A stretch of DNA of 64,000 nt from Azospirillum sp. (lineage in GTDB: Bacteria > Pseudomonadota > Alphaproteobacteria > Azospirillales > Azospirillaceae): contig WGNK01000021.1 in assembly GCA_016124535.1 (NCBI GenBank), forward strand, positions 1-64,000. Reading direction: 5' to 3'. Under the pieces are notes generated by a model. That model was not told where the DNA came from. It made no database searches and saw only the letters and a list, made by a program, of their open reading frames with translations. A program made the position numbers and the translations under genes. Each line of letters starts with the position of its first letter. The first letter of the stretch is position 1. Shown here piece after piece: positions 52,013 through 60,625 of the stretch.

Positions 52013-54466
52013 ATGTCGGTTCGTCAGCGCATCTTGCTCGTAACCTGGCTCGGTCTGATGATCGGCCTGACCTTCGGGCTTCCCGGCCTGCTGCTGTCGC
52101 GTTCCGGCCTGGTCGCCGACCGGCAGGCCCAGACCGAGGCGCTGATCAAGTCCGCCTTTGCCCAATTCGAGCTGTTTCGCGCCCGCGCTGACGCCGGCGG
52201 GCTGGCCCCCGACTTGGTCCAGGCCCAGGCCTTGGCGGCGGCGTCATCGCTGGTCTCGGTGGCCGGCGGCCGGATCACGGTTTTTCGCGACGGCACGGTA
52301 CCGCCGGGCTGGAAGGAGGCCGAGCGGCGGCGTCCGACTGCCGAACAGCCGGCCGGGACGGCCGGTCTCGGCGACGGCGGCGTCATCGAAGGCTTCGGCG
52401 GACTGGAACCGCCCTACCGGGTGCTCGAAGAACGGCGCTACCCGCCGTGGGGCTGGGCGGTGGTGGCTTCGGTGCCGATCGACGATCTCGACCGGGCCCT
52501 GCTGTCCAACCGGGTGATCTTCGGTGCCATGGCGGTGCTGCTGCTGACCTTGTCGTTCCCGATCTCGTTCGCGCTCGGCGGCGCCCTGGTCAAGCCGTTG
52601 GAAGAGCTTCACGACAAGATGCTGCGGGTCGCCGACGGCGATACCACGATCGCGATTGCCGAGGCCACCCGCTCCGACGAGATCGGCCGGCTCGGCCAGG
52701 CGGTCGAGGCGTTTCGCCAGACCACCAATCGGCTGCGTGAACAGGATGAGCGGCTGCGCGCGATCATGCGGGATGCTGCCGATGCGATCATCCTGGTGGC
52801 CGACGGCTCCGGCCTGATCGAGGAGCACAATCTGGCCGCCCAGCTGCTGTTCGGGCGAACCCGCCGCGACCTTGACCAGCGGCACTTCCTGTCGCTGTTC
52901 GACGGCGCCGACGCCGAACTGGTCCGGGAGATGCTGGCGGCCCGCGCCGCCGAGCCGACCGGCGCCCAACGTCACCGTACCGAGAACCTGACCGTGCTGC
53001 GGCTCGGCGACCGCGTCAACCTGTCGCTCTCGGTGTCGCTGATGGATTGCCAGGGCCGCCGCAGCTTTATCTGCGTCGCCGAGGACATCACCTTTCGCAA
53101 GCGCGAGGAACGGGACCTCGCGCTGCGGACCACCAGGGATGCGCTGACCGGCCTGCCCAACCGCGCCCTGATCCACGATCTGTTCGATGCGGATATGCAG
53201 CGGGCGCGGCGCAACGGCGCCCGGCTTGCCGTACTCTTCGTCGATATCGACCGCTTTACCGCGATCATCGAGACTCTGGGCCGCGAGTCCGCCGATCAGA
53301 TACTGACCGAAGTTGCCGCCCGTCTGCAGGCAACGGTTCGCCAGGCCGATTCGATCGGGCGCTACGGCGAGGACGAATTTCTGGTTCTGCTCGACGACAG
53401 CGGCGAGAGCGAGGACGCGGCCCGGGTCGGCCAGCGCGTGCTGGCGGCCTTCGACCTGCCGGTAATGCTCGACCACAGCCACTATTTCGTCAATGTTTCG
53501 ATCGGCATTGCCTATTTCCCCGACGACGCCGACGATCTGCCCCAACTGATCCGCGCCGCCGACACCGCCCACTACACCGCCCGCCACTCCAGTGGCACAC
53601 GGCTGGCCTTCTTCCGCAAGTCGATGGACCAGGCAGCACGGGATCGGCTGGCGCTGGAGCACGATCTGCGCGGCGCGCTCGGGACCGATCAGTTCGAACT
53701 GGTCTACCAGCCGAAGGTGTCGCTCACCGATTCTCGGCTGGAGGGGTTCGAGGCGCTGCTGCGCTGGCATCGGCCCGGCCATGGGCTGGTCATGCCGGCC
53801 GATTTTATCCCGGTTGCCGAAGAAACCGGGCTGATCGTGCCGCTCGGCGACTGGGTGTTCCGCCAGGCCTGTCGTCAGTCCAGGGCATGGATCGATGCCG
53901 GGCTGGAACCGGTGCCGATCGCGGTCAATGTCTCGCCCAAGCAATTGCTCCGCCGCAGCGCGCAGGATTTCGCCGCGATCGTCGCGGAGAGCGGCGGTCG
54001 CGCGGACCTGATCGAGATCGAAATTACCGAAGGCGCGGTGATGCAGAACGTCGAGCATGCCATGGCGACCCTGGCGGCGCTGAAGGCGCTGGGCATCAAG
54101 GTTGCGGTCGATGATTTCGGCACCGGCTATTCGTCGCTCAGCTATCTGAAGCGGCTGCCGATCTCGACGCTGAAGATCGACCGCTCATTCGTCTCGGGCC
54201 TGCCCGGCGGCCGCGAAGAGGCCGGCATCACCGCGACGATCATCGCCATGGCCCATCTGCTCGACCTGCGGGTGGTCGCCGAAGGGGTGGAAAGCGATGA
54301 GCAGGCGCGCTTCCTGCTTGGCCTCAACTGCCAGTACGCCCAGGGCTATTTGACCGGCCGGCCGATGCCGATCTCCGACGCCGAGCGGTTGCTCCGCCAG
54401 CGCCGCGATGTCGGCAGCGCGGGCTTTGCCGTCCCCCGGCCGGTCGCCGATCCGGAGGGATCATGA
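52013..54466 (+). CDS. Membrane HAMP-PAS-GGDEF-EAL protein (likely cyclic di-GMP phosphodiesterase)
   Basis: This 817-residue protein has two spans (about 8-26 and 165-187) around a periplasmic domain. Then come HAMP (ALVKPLEELHDKMLRVADGD), PAS (about 245-370), a GGDEF domain and an EAL domain. The GGDEF motif reads YGEDEF, so the first Gly-Gly is altered and cyclase activity is doubtful. EAL is intact: FEALLRW, then IEITEG, VAVDDFGTGYSSL and VAEGVES. The net activity should be cyclic di-GMP hydrolysis. The stop overlaps the SET gene by 4 bases. Confidence 0.92.
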   Translation: MSVRQRILLVTWLGLMIGLTFGLPGLLLSRSGLVADRQAQTEALIKSAFAQFELFRARADAGGLAPDLVQAQALAAASSLVSVAGGRITVFRDGTVPPGWKEAERRRPTAEQPAGTAGLGDGGVIEGFGGLEPPYRVLEERRYPPWGWAVVASVPIDDLDRALLSNRVIFGAMAVLLLTLSFPISFALGGALVKPLEELHDKMLRVADGDTTIAIAEATRSDEIGRLGQAVEAFRQTTNRLREQDERLRAIMRDAADAIILVADGSGLIEEHNLAAQLLFGRTRRDLDQRHFLSLFDGADAELVREMLAARAAEPTGAQRHRTENLTVLRLGDRVNLSLSVSLMDCQGRRSFICVAEDITFRKREERDLALRTTRDALTGLPNRALIHDLFDADMQRARRNGARLAVLFVDIDRFTAIIETLGRESADQILTEVAARLQATVRQADSIGRYGEDEFLVLLDDSGESEDAARVGQRVLAAFDLPVMLDHSHYFVNVSIGIAYFPDDADDLPQLIRAADTAHYTARHSSGTRLAFFRKSMDQAARDRLALEHDLRGALGTDQFELVYQPKVSLTDSRLEGFEALLRWHRPGHGLVMPADFIPVAEETGLIVPLGDWVFRQACRQSRAWIDAGLEPVPIAVNVSPKQLLRRSAQDFAAIVAESGGRADLIEIEITEGAVMQNVEHAMATLAALKALGIKVAVDDFGTGYSSLSYLKRLPISTLKIDRSFVSGLPGGREEAGITATIIAMAHLLDLRVVAEGVESDEQARFLLGLNCQYAQGYLTGRPMPISDAERLLRQRRDVGSAGFAVPRPVADPEGS

Positions 54467-54978
54467 GCGCCTTGGTCAGCCTGGTCCGTGGACTCTCGCC
54501 GGTCGCCGGCGAAGGCGTGTTCGCCGCCGAACCGATCGCGCGCGGCACCGCCGTGGTCTCGGTGACCGAGGGCCGGCGGGTTCACCGCAGCGAGTATCAG
54601 AGAATCGACTGGCCGAATTATCGCGGCCGGATCATGCAGGTCGATGACGACTGGTTCCTGGAAGGCATCGGCGCGATCGAGGATTTCATCAACCACGGCT
54701 GTGATCCCAATCTCGGCTTCGATGCCGCCGGCACCGCCCTGGTCGCGCTGCGCAGCATTGCCGTCGGCGAGGAACTGCTGTTCCACTACAGCAGCTGCGA
54801 AAATCACGAGAATTGGCGGGTGCCGTGCGGCTGCGGCGCGGTGCAGTGCCGCGGCGCGGTGGTCGGCTTCCGCGATCTGCCGCCCGACGAGCGTCGCCGG
54901 CTGCTGCCGATTTGCCTGCCCTATTTGCGTCGCCTGGCGACGGCCGCGGATATTTCGTCCAGCAGCCCCATGGCATAG
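54463..54978 (+). CDS. SET-domain protein (putative protein lysine methyltransferase)
   Basis: This 171-residue protein has a minimal SET domain: GEGVFAAEPIARGTAVVSV, the catalytic/SAM motif NHGCDPNLGF (77-86), GEELLFHYSS (102-111), and post-SET Cys cluster PCGCGAVQC (122-129) with Cys80. It binds SAM and probably a zinc. Bacterial SET proteins have few known substrates. The ATGA overlap with the EAL gene implies coupled translation. Its 3' end overlaps the convergent 2TM gene by 58 bases. Confidence 0.88.
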   Translation: MSALVSLVRGLSPVAGEGVFAAEPIARGTAVVSVTEGRRVHRSEYQRIDWPNYRGRIMQVDDDWFLEGIGAIEDFINHGCDPNLGFDAAGTALVALRSIAVGEELLFHYSSCENHENWRVPCGCGAVQCRGAVVGFRDLPPDERRRLLPICLPYLRRLATAADISSSSPMA

Positions 54979-55160
54979 GCGGCGTGGATCGCCAGCGGGG
55001 CGCCCCAGGCGACCACCGGCAGGAACGCCCAGGGCTGCCCCGGCGACAGCCAGACATTGGCCGCAACCAGCGCCGCTGCGACCGCAAAATAGCCGAGCAG
55101 GTGGCGCCCGAAACCGCGGAGCCGGCGGCGCTGAGCCGCGTCGTCGTCGCTGTCGGCCAT
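54921..55160 (-). CDS. Small 2TM-domain membrane protein
   Basis: This 79-residue protein has a basic N-terminus and two spans (HLLGYFAVAAALVAANVWLS and WAFLPVVAWGAPLAIHAAYA). It is typical of the '2TM domain' family often found attached to or beside sensor and regulatory genes. Its ATG overlaps the acyl-CoA ligase stop by one base (TAATG), so it is cotranslated with that gene. The 3' end runs into the convergent SET gene. Function unknown. Confidence 0.72.
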   Translation of the reverse strand: MADSDDDAAQRRRLRGFGRHLLGYFAVAAALVAANVWLSPGQPWAFLPVVAWGAPLAIHAAYAMGLLDEISAAVARRRK

Positions 55161-56869
55161 TACGCCGCCTCCTCGCGGCGGCGGCGTTCCTCATCGGCCA
55201 AGTCCTTGCGCGACAGTTTGCCGACCATGGTGCGGGGCAATTCGTTGCGGAACTCGACGAAACGCGGCATCTCGATCGGCGACAGTTTATCGGCGAGGAA
55301 GGCCAGCAGAGCCTCGGCGGTCAGGCTGGCGCCCTCGACCGGCTTGACGAAGGCCTTGACCGATTCGCCGCGATAGGGATCGGGCACGCCAAGCGCGACG
55401 CATTCATGCACCAGGGGATGCAGATAGATCGCCTCCTCGACCGCGCGCGGGTAGACGTTGAAACCGCTGCACAGGATCAGGTCCTTGATCCGGTCGACCA
55501 CGAAGACGTAGCCCTGCTGGTCGATGTATCCCATGTCGCCGGTATGCAGCCGGCCGCCGCGCAGATCATGGGCGGATTCCTCCGGGCGCTGCCAGTAGCC
55601 GGCCATGACCTGGGGGCCGCGGATACAGACCTCGCCGCGCTCGCCCTGGGGCAGCAGGCGGTCGCTCGCGGGATCGACGATCTCGATCACGGTGCCCGGC
55701 AACGGTACCCCGACCGACCCGGCTTTATTGAGACCGATCAAAGGGTTGCAGGCAACCACCGGCGAGGCCTCGGTCAGGCCATAGCCCTCGACCAGGCTGC
55801 AGCCGGTATTGGCCTCGAAGGCCTGCTTGACCTCCATCGGCAAGGGTGCGCCGCCGGAAATGCAATAGCGAATCGAGCGAAGATCGAACTTTGCCCGATC
55901 GCGGTAGCTATTGATCGCGGTGTAGAGGGTCGGCACCGCCGGGAACATCGTCGGTTTCTTGGCGTCGATCACCGCCATCACCTGGTCGAGGTCGAAGCGC
56001 GGCAGCAAGATCAGCTCGGCACCCAGCCGGATGCCCAGATTGAGCACCACGGTCATGGCGAAGACATGGAAGAACGGCAGCACCCCGAGCACCTTCTCCT
56101 CGCCCAGCCGCGCCGGAAACCAATAGGCGCATTGCTGGGTGTTGATCGCGAGATTGGCGTGGGTCAGCATGGCGCCCTTGGGCGTGCCGGTGGTGCCGCC
56201 GGTATATTGCAGAACCGCGATATCACGCTCGGGATCGATGTCGACCGGCCGGAACGGGGCGGTTTCGGCGAGCAGGCGCCCGGCCGGGATATGACGGTCG
56301 TCGTCGGGGAATACCGCCAGCTCCTTACGCCGGACCAGGGGAAACAGCAGGTTCTTGGGAAATGGCAGGATGTCCGGCATCCGGCACAGGATCAGGCGAC
56401 TGAGCCGGGATTTCCCGAGCAGCGGTGCCAGCTTGTCGTAGAGCACCGCAAGGTCGAGGGTGACCATCCACTCGGTACCGCTGTCGTCGATCTGTGCCGC
56501 CAGTTCGCGGGGGGCATAGAGGGGGTTATAGTTGACCACCGTCGCCCCGGTCTTCAGCACGGCGAAGTAAAACACTACCGAATAAGGGGTGTTGGGCAGA
56601 AACAGGCCGACCTTGGTGCCGCGGCCGATGCCCAGGCGTTGCAGGCCGCTGGCGGCGCGCGCGACCATGGTCGCGATCTCGGCATAGCGGTACTTGCGGT
56701 CCAGGAAGTCGACACAAGGCCGGTCGCCATAGCGCAGCGCGGCGTCATCGAACAGCGAGAACAGCGGGCGCGCCGGCAGTTCGGCCTGCCAGTCGATGTT
56801 TTCCGGATAGCAGCCCGGATAACGGAGGTGCCACGGCAATGCCGCGTCGTCGGCACTCTCTCCGGCCAT
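55160..56869 (-). CDS. fadD: Long-chain fatty acid-CoA ligase
   Basis: This 569-residue AMP-forming acyl-CoA synthetase has the P-loop LQYTGGTTGTPKGAMLTHAN, A4 EGYGLTEASPVVACNP and A8 HTGDMGYIDQQGYVFVVDRI. The C-terminal catalytic Lys region is PRTMVGKLSRKDL. It activates fatty acids for beta-oxidation or lipid synthesis. The length and the N-terminus (YPENIDWQ) fit alphaproteobacterial FadD. ATG 56869 faces the cold-shock gene across a 252-base divergent gap. Confidence 0.93.
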   Translation of the reverse strand: MAGESADDAALPWHLRYPGCYPENIDWQAELPARPLFSLFDDAALRYGDRPCVDFLDRKYRYAEIATMVARAASGLQRLGIGRGTKVGLFLPNTPYSVVFYFAVLKTGATVVNYNPLYAPRELAAQIDDSGTEWMVTLDLAVLYDKLAPLLGKSRLSRLILCRMPDILPFPKNLLFPLVRRKELAVFPDDDRHIPAGRLLAETAPFRPVDIDPERDIAVLQYTGGTTGTPKGAMLTHANLAINTQQCAYWFPARLGEEKVLGVLPFFHVFAMTVVLNLGIRLGAELILLPRFDLDQVMAVIDAKKPTMFPAVPTLYTAINSYRDRAKFDLRSIRYCISGGAPLPMEVKQAFEANTGCSLVEGYGLTEASPVVACNPLIGLNKAGSVGVPLPGTVIEIVDPASDRLLPQGERGEVCIRGPQVMAGYWQRPEESAHDLRGGRLHTGDMGYIDQQGYVFVVDRIKDLILCSGFNVYPRAVEEAIYLHPLVHECVALGVPDPYRGESVKAFVKPVEGASLTAEALLAFLADKLSPIEMPRFVEFRNELPRTMVGKLSRKDLADEERRRREEAA

Positions 56870-57121
56870 GGTGTCGGTCTCCTCTCAGACGGGAACGATC
56901 GGACCGGTTTTTTTCCGGTCACGCTTTGCTTACGAAACATTCGTCCGGCGACCGGTTCCCGTCAATGCGTTGCTGCGACCAAACGGCCATCAGCCAAAAT
57001 TGCACTGGAGACTGGCTTTGTTCTGTGCATAAGATTGTGATGGAGCAGGACGATCCTTGCAGTCGTCGCGACTCCGCTGGATTAACTTGCGCGCGGCGCT
57101 TTGGTCGAAGGTTCTGCACAC

Positions 57122-57787
57122 TTGTCTCGCTTCAGTCAGCATGGTGCCTCGTCGTTCGACGACGGCGCACAGGCCCGGGCCCTGGTGAAATGGTTCAACG
57201 TCACCAAGGGATTCGGCTTCGTCGCTCCGGTTGATGGTACACCGGACGCATTTCTCCACATCTCGGTGCTCAATCGGGCGGGTCTCCAGGAACTGTCCGA
57301 CGGTACCGAAATACTCTGCCAGATCGCTCAGGGCCCGAAAGGCCCCCAGGTCACGCGGATCGTCGAAGTGGTCGGTGGCCCGCCGGTTTCGGCGTCGACC
57401 GGCGACTATGACGGCGGCGGCGGCGGCCGGGGCGGCTACGACGGCGGCGGCTATGGCGGCGGCGGCGGTGGCCGTGGCGGCTATGACGGTGGCGGCGGCT
57501 ATGGCGGCGGCGGCAGCCGTGGCGGCTATGACAGCGGCAGTCGCGGTGGCTACGACAGCGGCGCTGCCGCCGGTCCAACCATCGAGATGACCGGTACGGT
57601 CAAATGGTTCAAGCCGGACAAGGGCTTCGGCTTCGTCACCGCCGATGACGCCAGCAAGGACGTCTTCGTCCACAAGAGCGTGCTGCGCCGCTGCGGACTG
57701 ATGCAGCTGGAAGCGGGACAGCGCGTTCAGATGAAGGTCCAGGAGGCGGACAAGGGTCGCGAAGCGACCTGGATCCTGCCGCTTTGA
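57122..57787 (+). CDS. Double cold-shock-domain protein with Gly-rich linker
   Basis: This protein has two cold-shock domains: ALVKWFNVTKGFGFVAPVDG with DAFLHISVL, and TVKWFKPDKGFGFVTADDAS with DVFVHKSVL. Both carry RNP1-like KGFGFV and RNP2-like motifs for single-stranded nucleic acid binding. Between them, about 60 residues form a repeated RGGYDGGG/YGGGG linker, like RGG-box regions of RNA-binding proteins. No ATG exists: TTG 57122 (MSRFSQHGA-like) has GAAGG 10 bases upstream, while TTG 57101 lacks one. A terminator follows 50 bases downstream. Confidence 0.88.
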   Translation: MSRFSQHGASSFDDGAQARALVKWFNVTKGFGFVAPVDGTPDAFLHISVLNRAGLQELSDGTEILCQIAQGPKGPQVTRIVEVVGGPPVSASTGDYDGGGGGRGGYDGGGYGGGGGGRGGYDGGGGYGGGGSRGGYDSGSRGGYDSGAAAGPTIEMTGTVKWFKPDKGFGFVTADDASKDVFVHKSVLRRCGLMQLEAGQRVQMKVQEADKGREATWILPL

Positions 57788-57837
57788 ACGAGCGCGCCTA
57801 AGCGCCCGGCGCAAGTACCCCATTTCAGTACCCCGAG

Positions 57838-57864
57838 CGGGCCGGTCTTCCGGCCCGTTTTTTT
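57838..57864 (+). terminator. Rho-independent terminator after the cold-shock gene
   Basis: The stem CGGGCCGG (57838-57845) and CCGGCCCG (57850-57857) with loop TCTT is followed by seven T residues. It should end the monocistronic cold-shock transcript. Confidence 0.9.
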
Positions 57865-58025
57865 GTCCCCCCCGTACCATTGTATGTAGTCGGTGAGCCG
57901 AGTCCGAGTCGCGCCCCGCGCATGCCCCAACCGATCATCGAACGCGCATTTTAGGCTGCCGCCTGGGTTACCATTGCCCCGTCCGCCGCCAATCGCGCCC
58001 CCCGTACCAAACCGCCGGAGCCCGG

Positions 58026-58523
58026 ATGATCCGCCATTTCGAAACCTTCGCCGCTTATAACCGCTGGGCCAACCGCCGGGTCTTCCGCGCGGTCGCGGAA
58101 CTGCCCGACGCGCAGGCGCGCCGGGACCAGGGCGCTTTTTTCGGCTCGCTCATCGGGACGCTCAATCATATTCTGGTTGCCGACCGCCTCTGGCTGGCCC
58201 GCTTCACCGGTGCGCCGGCACCCGGTTACGCCCTCGATACCATCCTCCACCCGGACTTGGTCGAACTGACGGCCGCCCGCGACGACGAGGACGCGCGGAT
58301 CATCGCTTTCGTCGCGACCCAGGATGACCAGACGCTGGCCCGCCCGTTCAGCTATCGCACGACCAAGGGCGACGTGTTTACTCAGGAGCTGGCCCCGGTG
58401 CTTGCCCATTTTTTCAACCATCAGACCCATCACCGCGGCCAGGCGCACACCCTGCTCAGCCAGTCCGGCCGGGAGCCGCCGGAGCTTGACCTGGTCTATT
58501 TCCAGCGCGAGCAGGCCCGCTGA
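58026..58523 (+). CDS. DinB-family metalloprotein
   Basis: This 165-residue four-helix protein starts MIRHFETFAAYNRWANRRVF. It has the metal-binding histidines His48 (LNHILVADRLWL), His132 and His136 (FNHQTHHRGQAHTLL), the DinB/YfiT-type triad. Some members are thiol-dependent transferases; others are induced by damage. The function here is unspecified. The ATG lies after a low-feature 160-base gap. The stop overlaps the start of the GNAT-nitrilase gene by one base, so they form an operon. Confidence 0.85.
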   Translation: MIRHFETFAAYNRWANRRVFRAVAELPDAQARRDQGAFFGSLIGTLNHILVADRLWLARFTGAPAPGYALDTILHPDLVELTAARDDEDARIIAFVATQDDQTLARPFSYRTTKGDVFTQELAPVLAHFFNHQTHHRGQAHTLLSQSGREPPELDLVYFQREQAR

Positions 58524-60073
58524 TGTCGGTCGTCGCCAAACCGAGACTGATCGTCCGCACCTGCACGCTGCGGGATCTGGACGCGATCGCCGCCCTGTCG
58601 ATCCGGGTCTATGGCCCGGATTGGGCCTCGTCCAGCGACATGGTCCGCGGTCAGCTGACCAATTACCCCGATGGGCAGTTCCTGGCCGAATACGAGGGCC
58701 GGGTGGTCGGCTATTGCGCGACCTTTCGCATCCGCGAGGCGGTGGCGTTTGCCCCTCATACCTGGCTGGAGATCACCGGCTCGGGCTTCGCCGCCCGCCA
58801 TGACCCGGCCGGCGACTATCTTTACGGCATGGATGTCTGCGTCGATCGCGAGTATCGCCGGATGCGCATCGGCCAGCGTCTCTATGACGCGCGCAAGCGG
58901 CTGTGCCTTCGGGAACGGCTGAAGGGCATCGTGTTCGGCGGCCGGCTGCCGGGGCTGGCACGCAAGATCAAGAGCCTGGGCTCGGCCGAGGCCTATGTCC
59001 AGGCGGTCCATGACCGCAAGCTGCGCGACAATGTGCTGAATTTCCAGCTGCGCAACGGCTTCGAGGTCTTGGGGCTGTTGCCCCACTACCTGGAAAGCGA
59101 CCGCGACTCGCTGGGCTATGCCGTCCATCTGGTGTGGCGCAACCCGACCCTGGCGCGGGAACCGGTCGCAGCCGTGATCCCGGCGCCGGAACGCGGCCGG
59201 GAGGTGGTGCGGGTCGCCACCGTGCAGTACCTGCAAAGAAAAGTCTCGTCGTTCGCGGAGTTTTCCAAGATCATCGAGTTCTTCGTCACCGCGATGTCGG
59301 GCCACCGCGCCGATTTCGTGGTGTTTCCTGAATGGTTTACCTTCCAGCTGCTGTCGATCGAGAACGCCCCCCTCCCGGCCGAGCAGGCCATGGCCAAGCT
59401 CGCCGGCTATACCGAGCCGCTGAAGCAGTTGCTGTCCGGCTTGGCGCTGCAGAACAACATCAACGTGGTCGGCGGTTCGCACCCCACGCTCGACGGCGAT
59501 CAGCTGCGCAACACCAGCTTCGTCTGCTTGCGCGACGGCTCGATCCACCAGCAGGACAAGCTGCACCCGACGCCCTACGAGCGCGACTATCTCAATATAC
59601 GCGGCGGCGCGCGGCTGGCGCCGATCCAGACAGATTGCGGGCTGGTCGGCGTGCTGATCTGCTACGACTCCGAATTTCCCGAACTGGCGCGCCACCTCGC
59701 CGATCAGGGCGCCCGGCTGCTGTTCGTGCCGTTTTGCACCGATACCCGCGAGGGTTATCTGCGCGTGCGCTACTGCTGCCAGGCGCGCGCGGTCGAGAAC
59801 CAGCTCTATGTCGTGACCTCGGGCAATGTTGGCAATCTGCCGGACGTACTGCACCTGGATGTGCAATACGCCCAGAGCGGCATCTATACGCCGCTCGATT
59901 TCGCCTTTGCCCGCGACGGCATCGCGGCTGAGACCACAACCAATACCGAATCGGTGGCGGTCGCCGACCTCCGTCTGGTCGACCTGACGGTCGCGCGCAA
60001 CTCGGGCACGGTGCAGAACCTCAAGGACCGCCGGTTCGATCTCTACGGCGTGACCTGGCGTAAGAAGGCCTGA
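58523..60073 (+). CDS. Bifunctional GNAT acetyltransferase / carbon-nitrogen hydrolase
   Basis: This 516-residue fusion protein has residues 1-210 as a GNAT N-acetyltransferase (MDVCVDREYRRMRIGQRLYD is the acetyl-CoA loop region). Residues 225-510 are a nitrilase-superfamily amidohydrolase with the Glu-Lys-Cys triad in VVFPEWFT, KLHPTPYE and VLICYDSEFPE. GNAT-nitrilase fusions are known, with unresolved substrates. It starts at ATG 58523, overlapping the DinB stop. It could process acylated amines or peptides. Confidence 0.92.
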   Translation: MSVVAKPRLIVRTCTLRDLDAIAALSIRVYGPDWASSSDMVRGQLTNYPDGQFLAEYEGRVVGYCATFRIREAVAFAPHTWLEITGSGFAARHDPAGDYLYGMDVCVDREYRRMRIGQRLYDARKRLCLRERLKGIVFGGRLPGLARKIKSLGSAEAYVQAVHDRKLRDNVLNFQLRNGFEVLGLLPHYLESDRDSLGYAVHLVWRNPTLAREPVAAVIPAPERGREVVRVATVQYLQRKVSSFAEFSKIIEFFVTAMSGHRADFVVFPEWFTFQLLSIENAPLPAEQAMAKLAGYTEPLKQLLSGLALQNNINVVGGSHPTLDGDQLRNTSFVCLRDGSIHQQDKLHPTPYERDYLNIRGGARLAPIQTDCGLVGVLICYDSEFPELARHLADQGARLLFVPFCTDTREGYLRVRYCCQARAVENQLYVVTSGNVGNLPDVLHLDVQYAQSGIYTPLDFAFARDGIAAETTTNTESVAVADLRLVDLTVARNSGTVQNLKDRRFDLYGVTWRKKA

Positions 60074-60102
60074 GCCGGTTGCCCTGCGGGTGCCGGTGTG
60101 GT

Positions 60103-60423
60103 TCAGCCGAGCGGTCGAACCGCGACCTGGCTGTTGCCCGCGGGCCCCGGCAGCTCGACCGAGGCCGGGGCGTCACCCGGCAGCGGCCACGCCGGCGGTG
60201 CCTCGCGCTCCGGCGCGGCAACCGGCGGCGCTTGATCCGCCGTGGCCTCGGCTGCGGCATTGGCGCGCACCATCATCACCACCAGGGTGCAAGCGATGCC
60301 GCCGGAGGACCCCGCGGCCAGAACGGCGTAGCCGCCGAACGCCGGCCCCAACAGCAGGGCCAGTCCGAGAGCCACCGCCCTCAGCCACCTGGTCCTTGAT
60401 TTTGCACTGTTTTCGCGGAACAT
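60103..60423 (-). CDS. Small exported/membrane protein of unknown function
   Basis: This 106-residue protein has an N-terminal basic segment, a hydrophobic span (LRAVALGLALLLGPAFGGYA), then SGGIACTLVVMMVRANA and a Pro/Ala-rich tail with EREAPPAWPLPG. The single Cys in GIACTLVV resembles the second cysteine motif of the family B cluster, but the first is missing. AAAGGAG is well placed before ATG 60423, and a hairpin overlaps that site. It converges on the GNAT-nitrilase gene. Confidence 0.6.
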   Translation of the reverse strand: MFRENSAKSRTRWLRAVALGLALLLGPAFGGYAVLAAGSSGGIACTLVVMMVRANAAAEATADQAPPVAAPEREAPPAWPLPGDAPASVELPGPAGNSQVAVRPLG

Positions 60424-60432
60424 CGACACGCT

Positions 60433-60447
60433 CCTTTCATGGAAAGG
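60433..60447 (-). promoter_or_regulatory. Small hairpin covering the ribosome site of the gene ending at 60103
   Basis: CCTTTC (60433-60438) and GAAAGG (60442-60447) form a perfect 6-bp stem with a 3-base loop. On the minus strand it includes part of the AAAGGAG ribosome site. It could slow translation or respond to temperature, but the stem is short. Confidence 0.35.
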
Positions 60448-60593
60448 GGGTCGCAAAATGCGTCCTGAATTTTAGATTGTGATGAAATCGCTGTAATCAA
60501 GCAGTATCGGTAGCGCCCAAAATTGGTTAGATTCCTTCGAATATTTAAAGACGGCGAGCCGCGAGGTCCCTGAGCCCCTATTGACCGGGGGTT

Positions 60594-60619
60594 CAAAGGG
60601 GGCCTGCCGGCCCCCTTTG
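60594..60619 (-). terminator. Hairpin after the decarboxylase gene
   Basis: CAAAGGGGGCC (60594-60604) pairs with GGCCCCCTTTG (60609-60619) around TGCC, ending 6 bases after the decarboxylase stop on the minus strand. No T-run longer than three follows, but the stem itself is strong and terminator-like. Confidence 0.7.
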
Positions 60620-60625
60620 GCCTGG

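Noticed and set aside
60103..60423. Sixth member of the two-cysteine family
   Set aside because: It has a GIAC motif but lacks the first cysteine motif and the 39-residue spacing.
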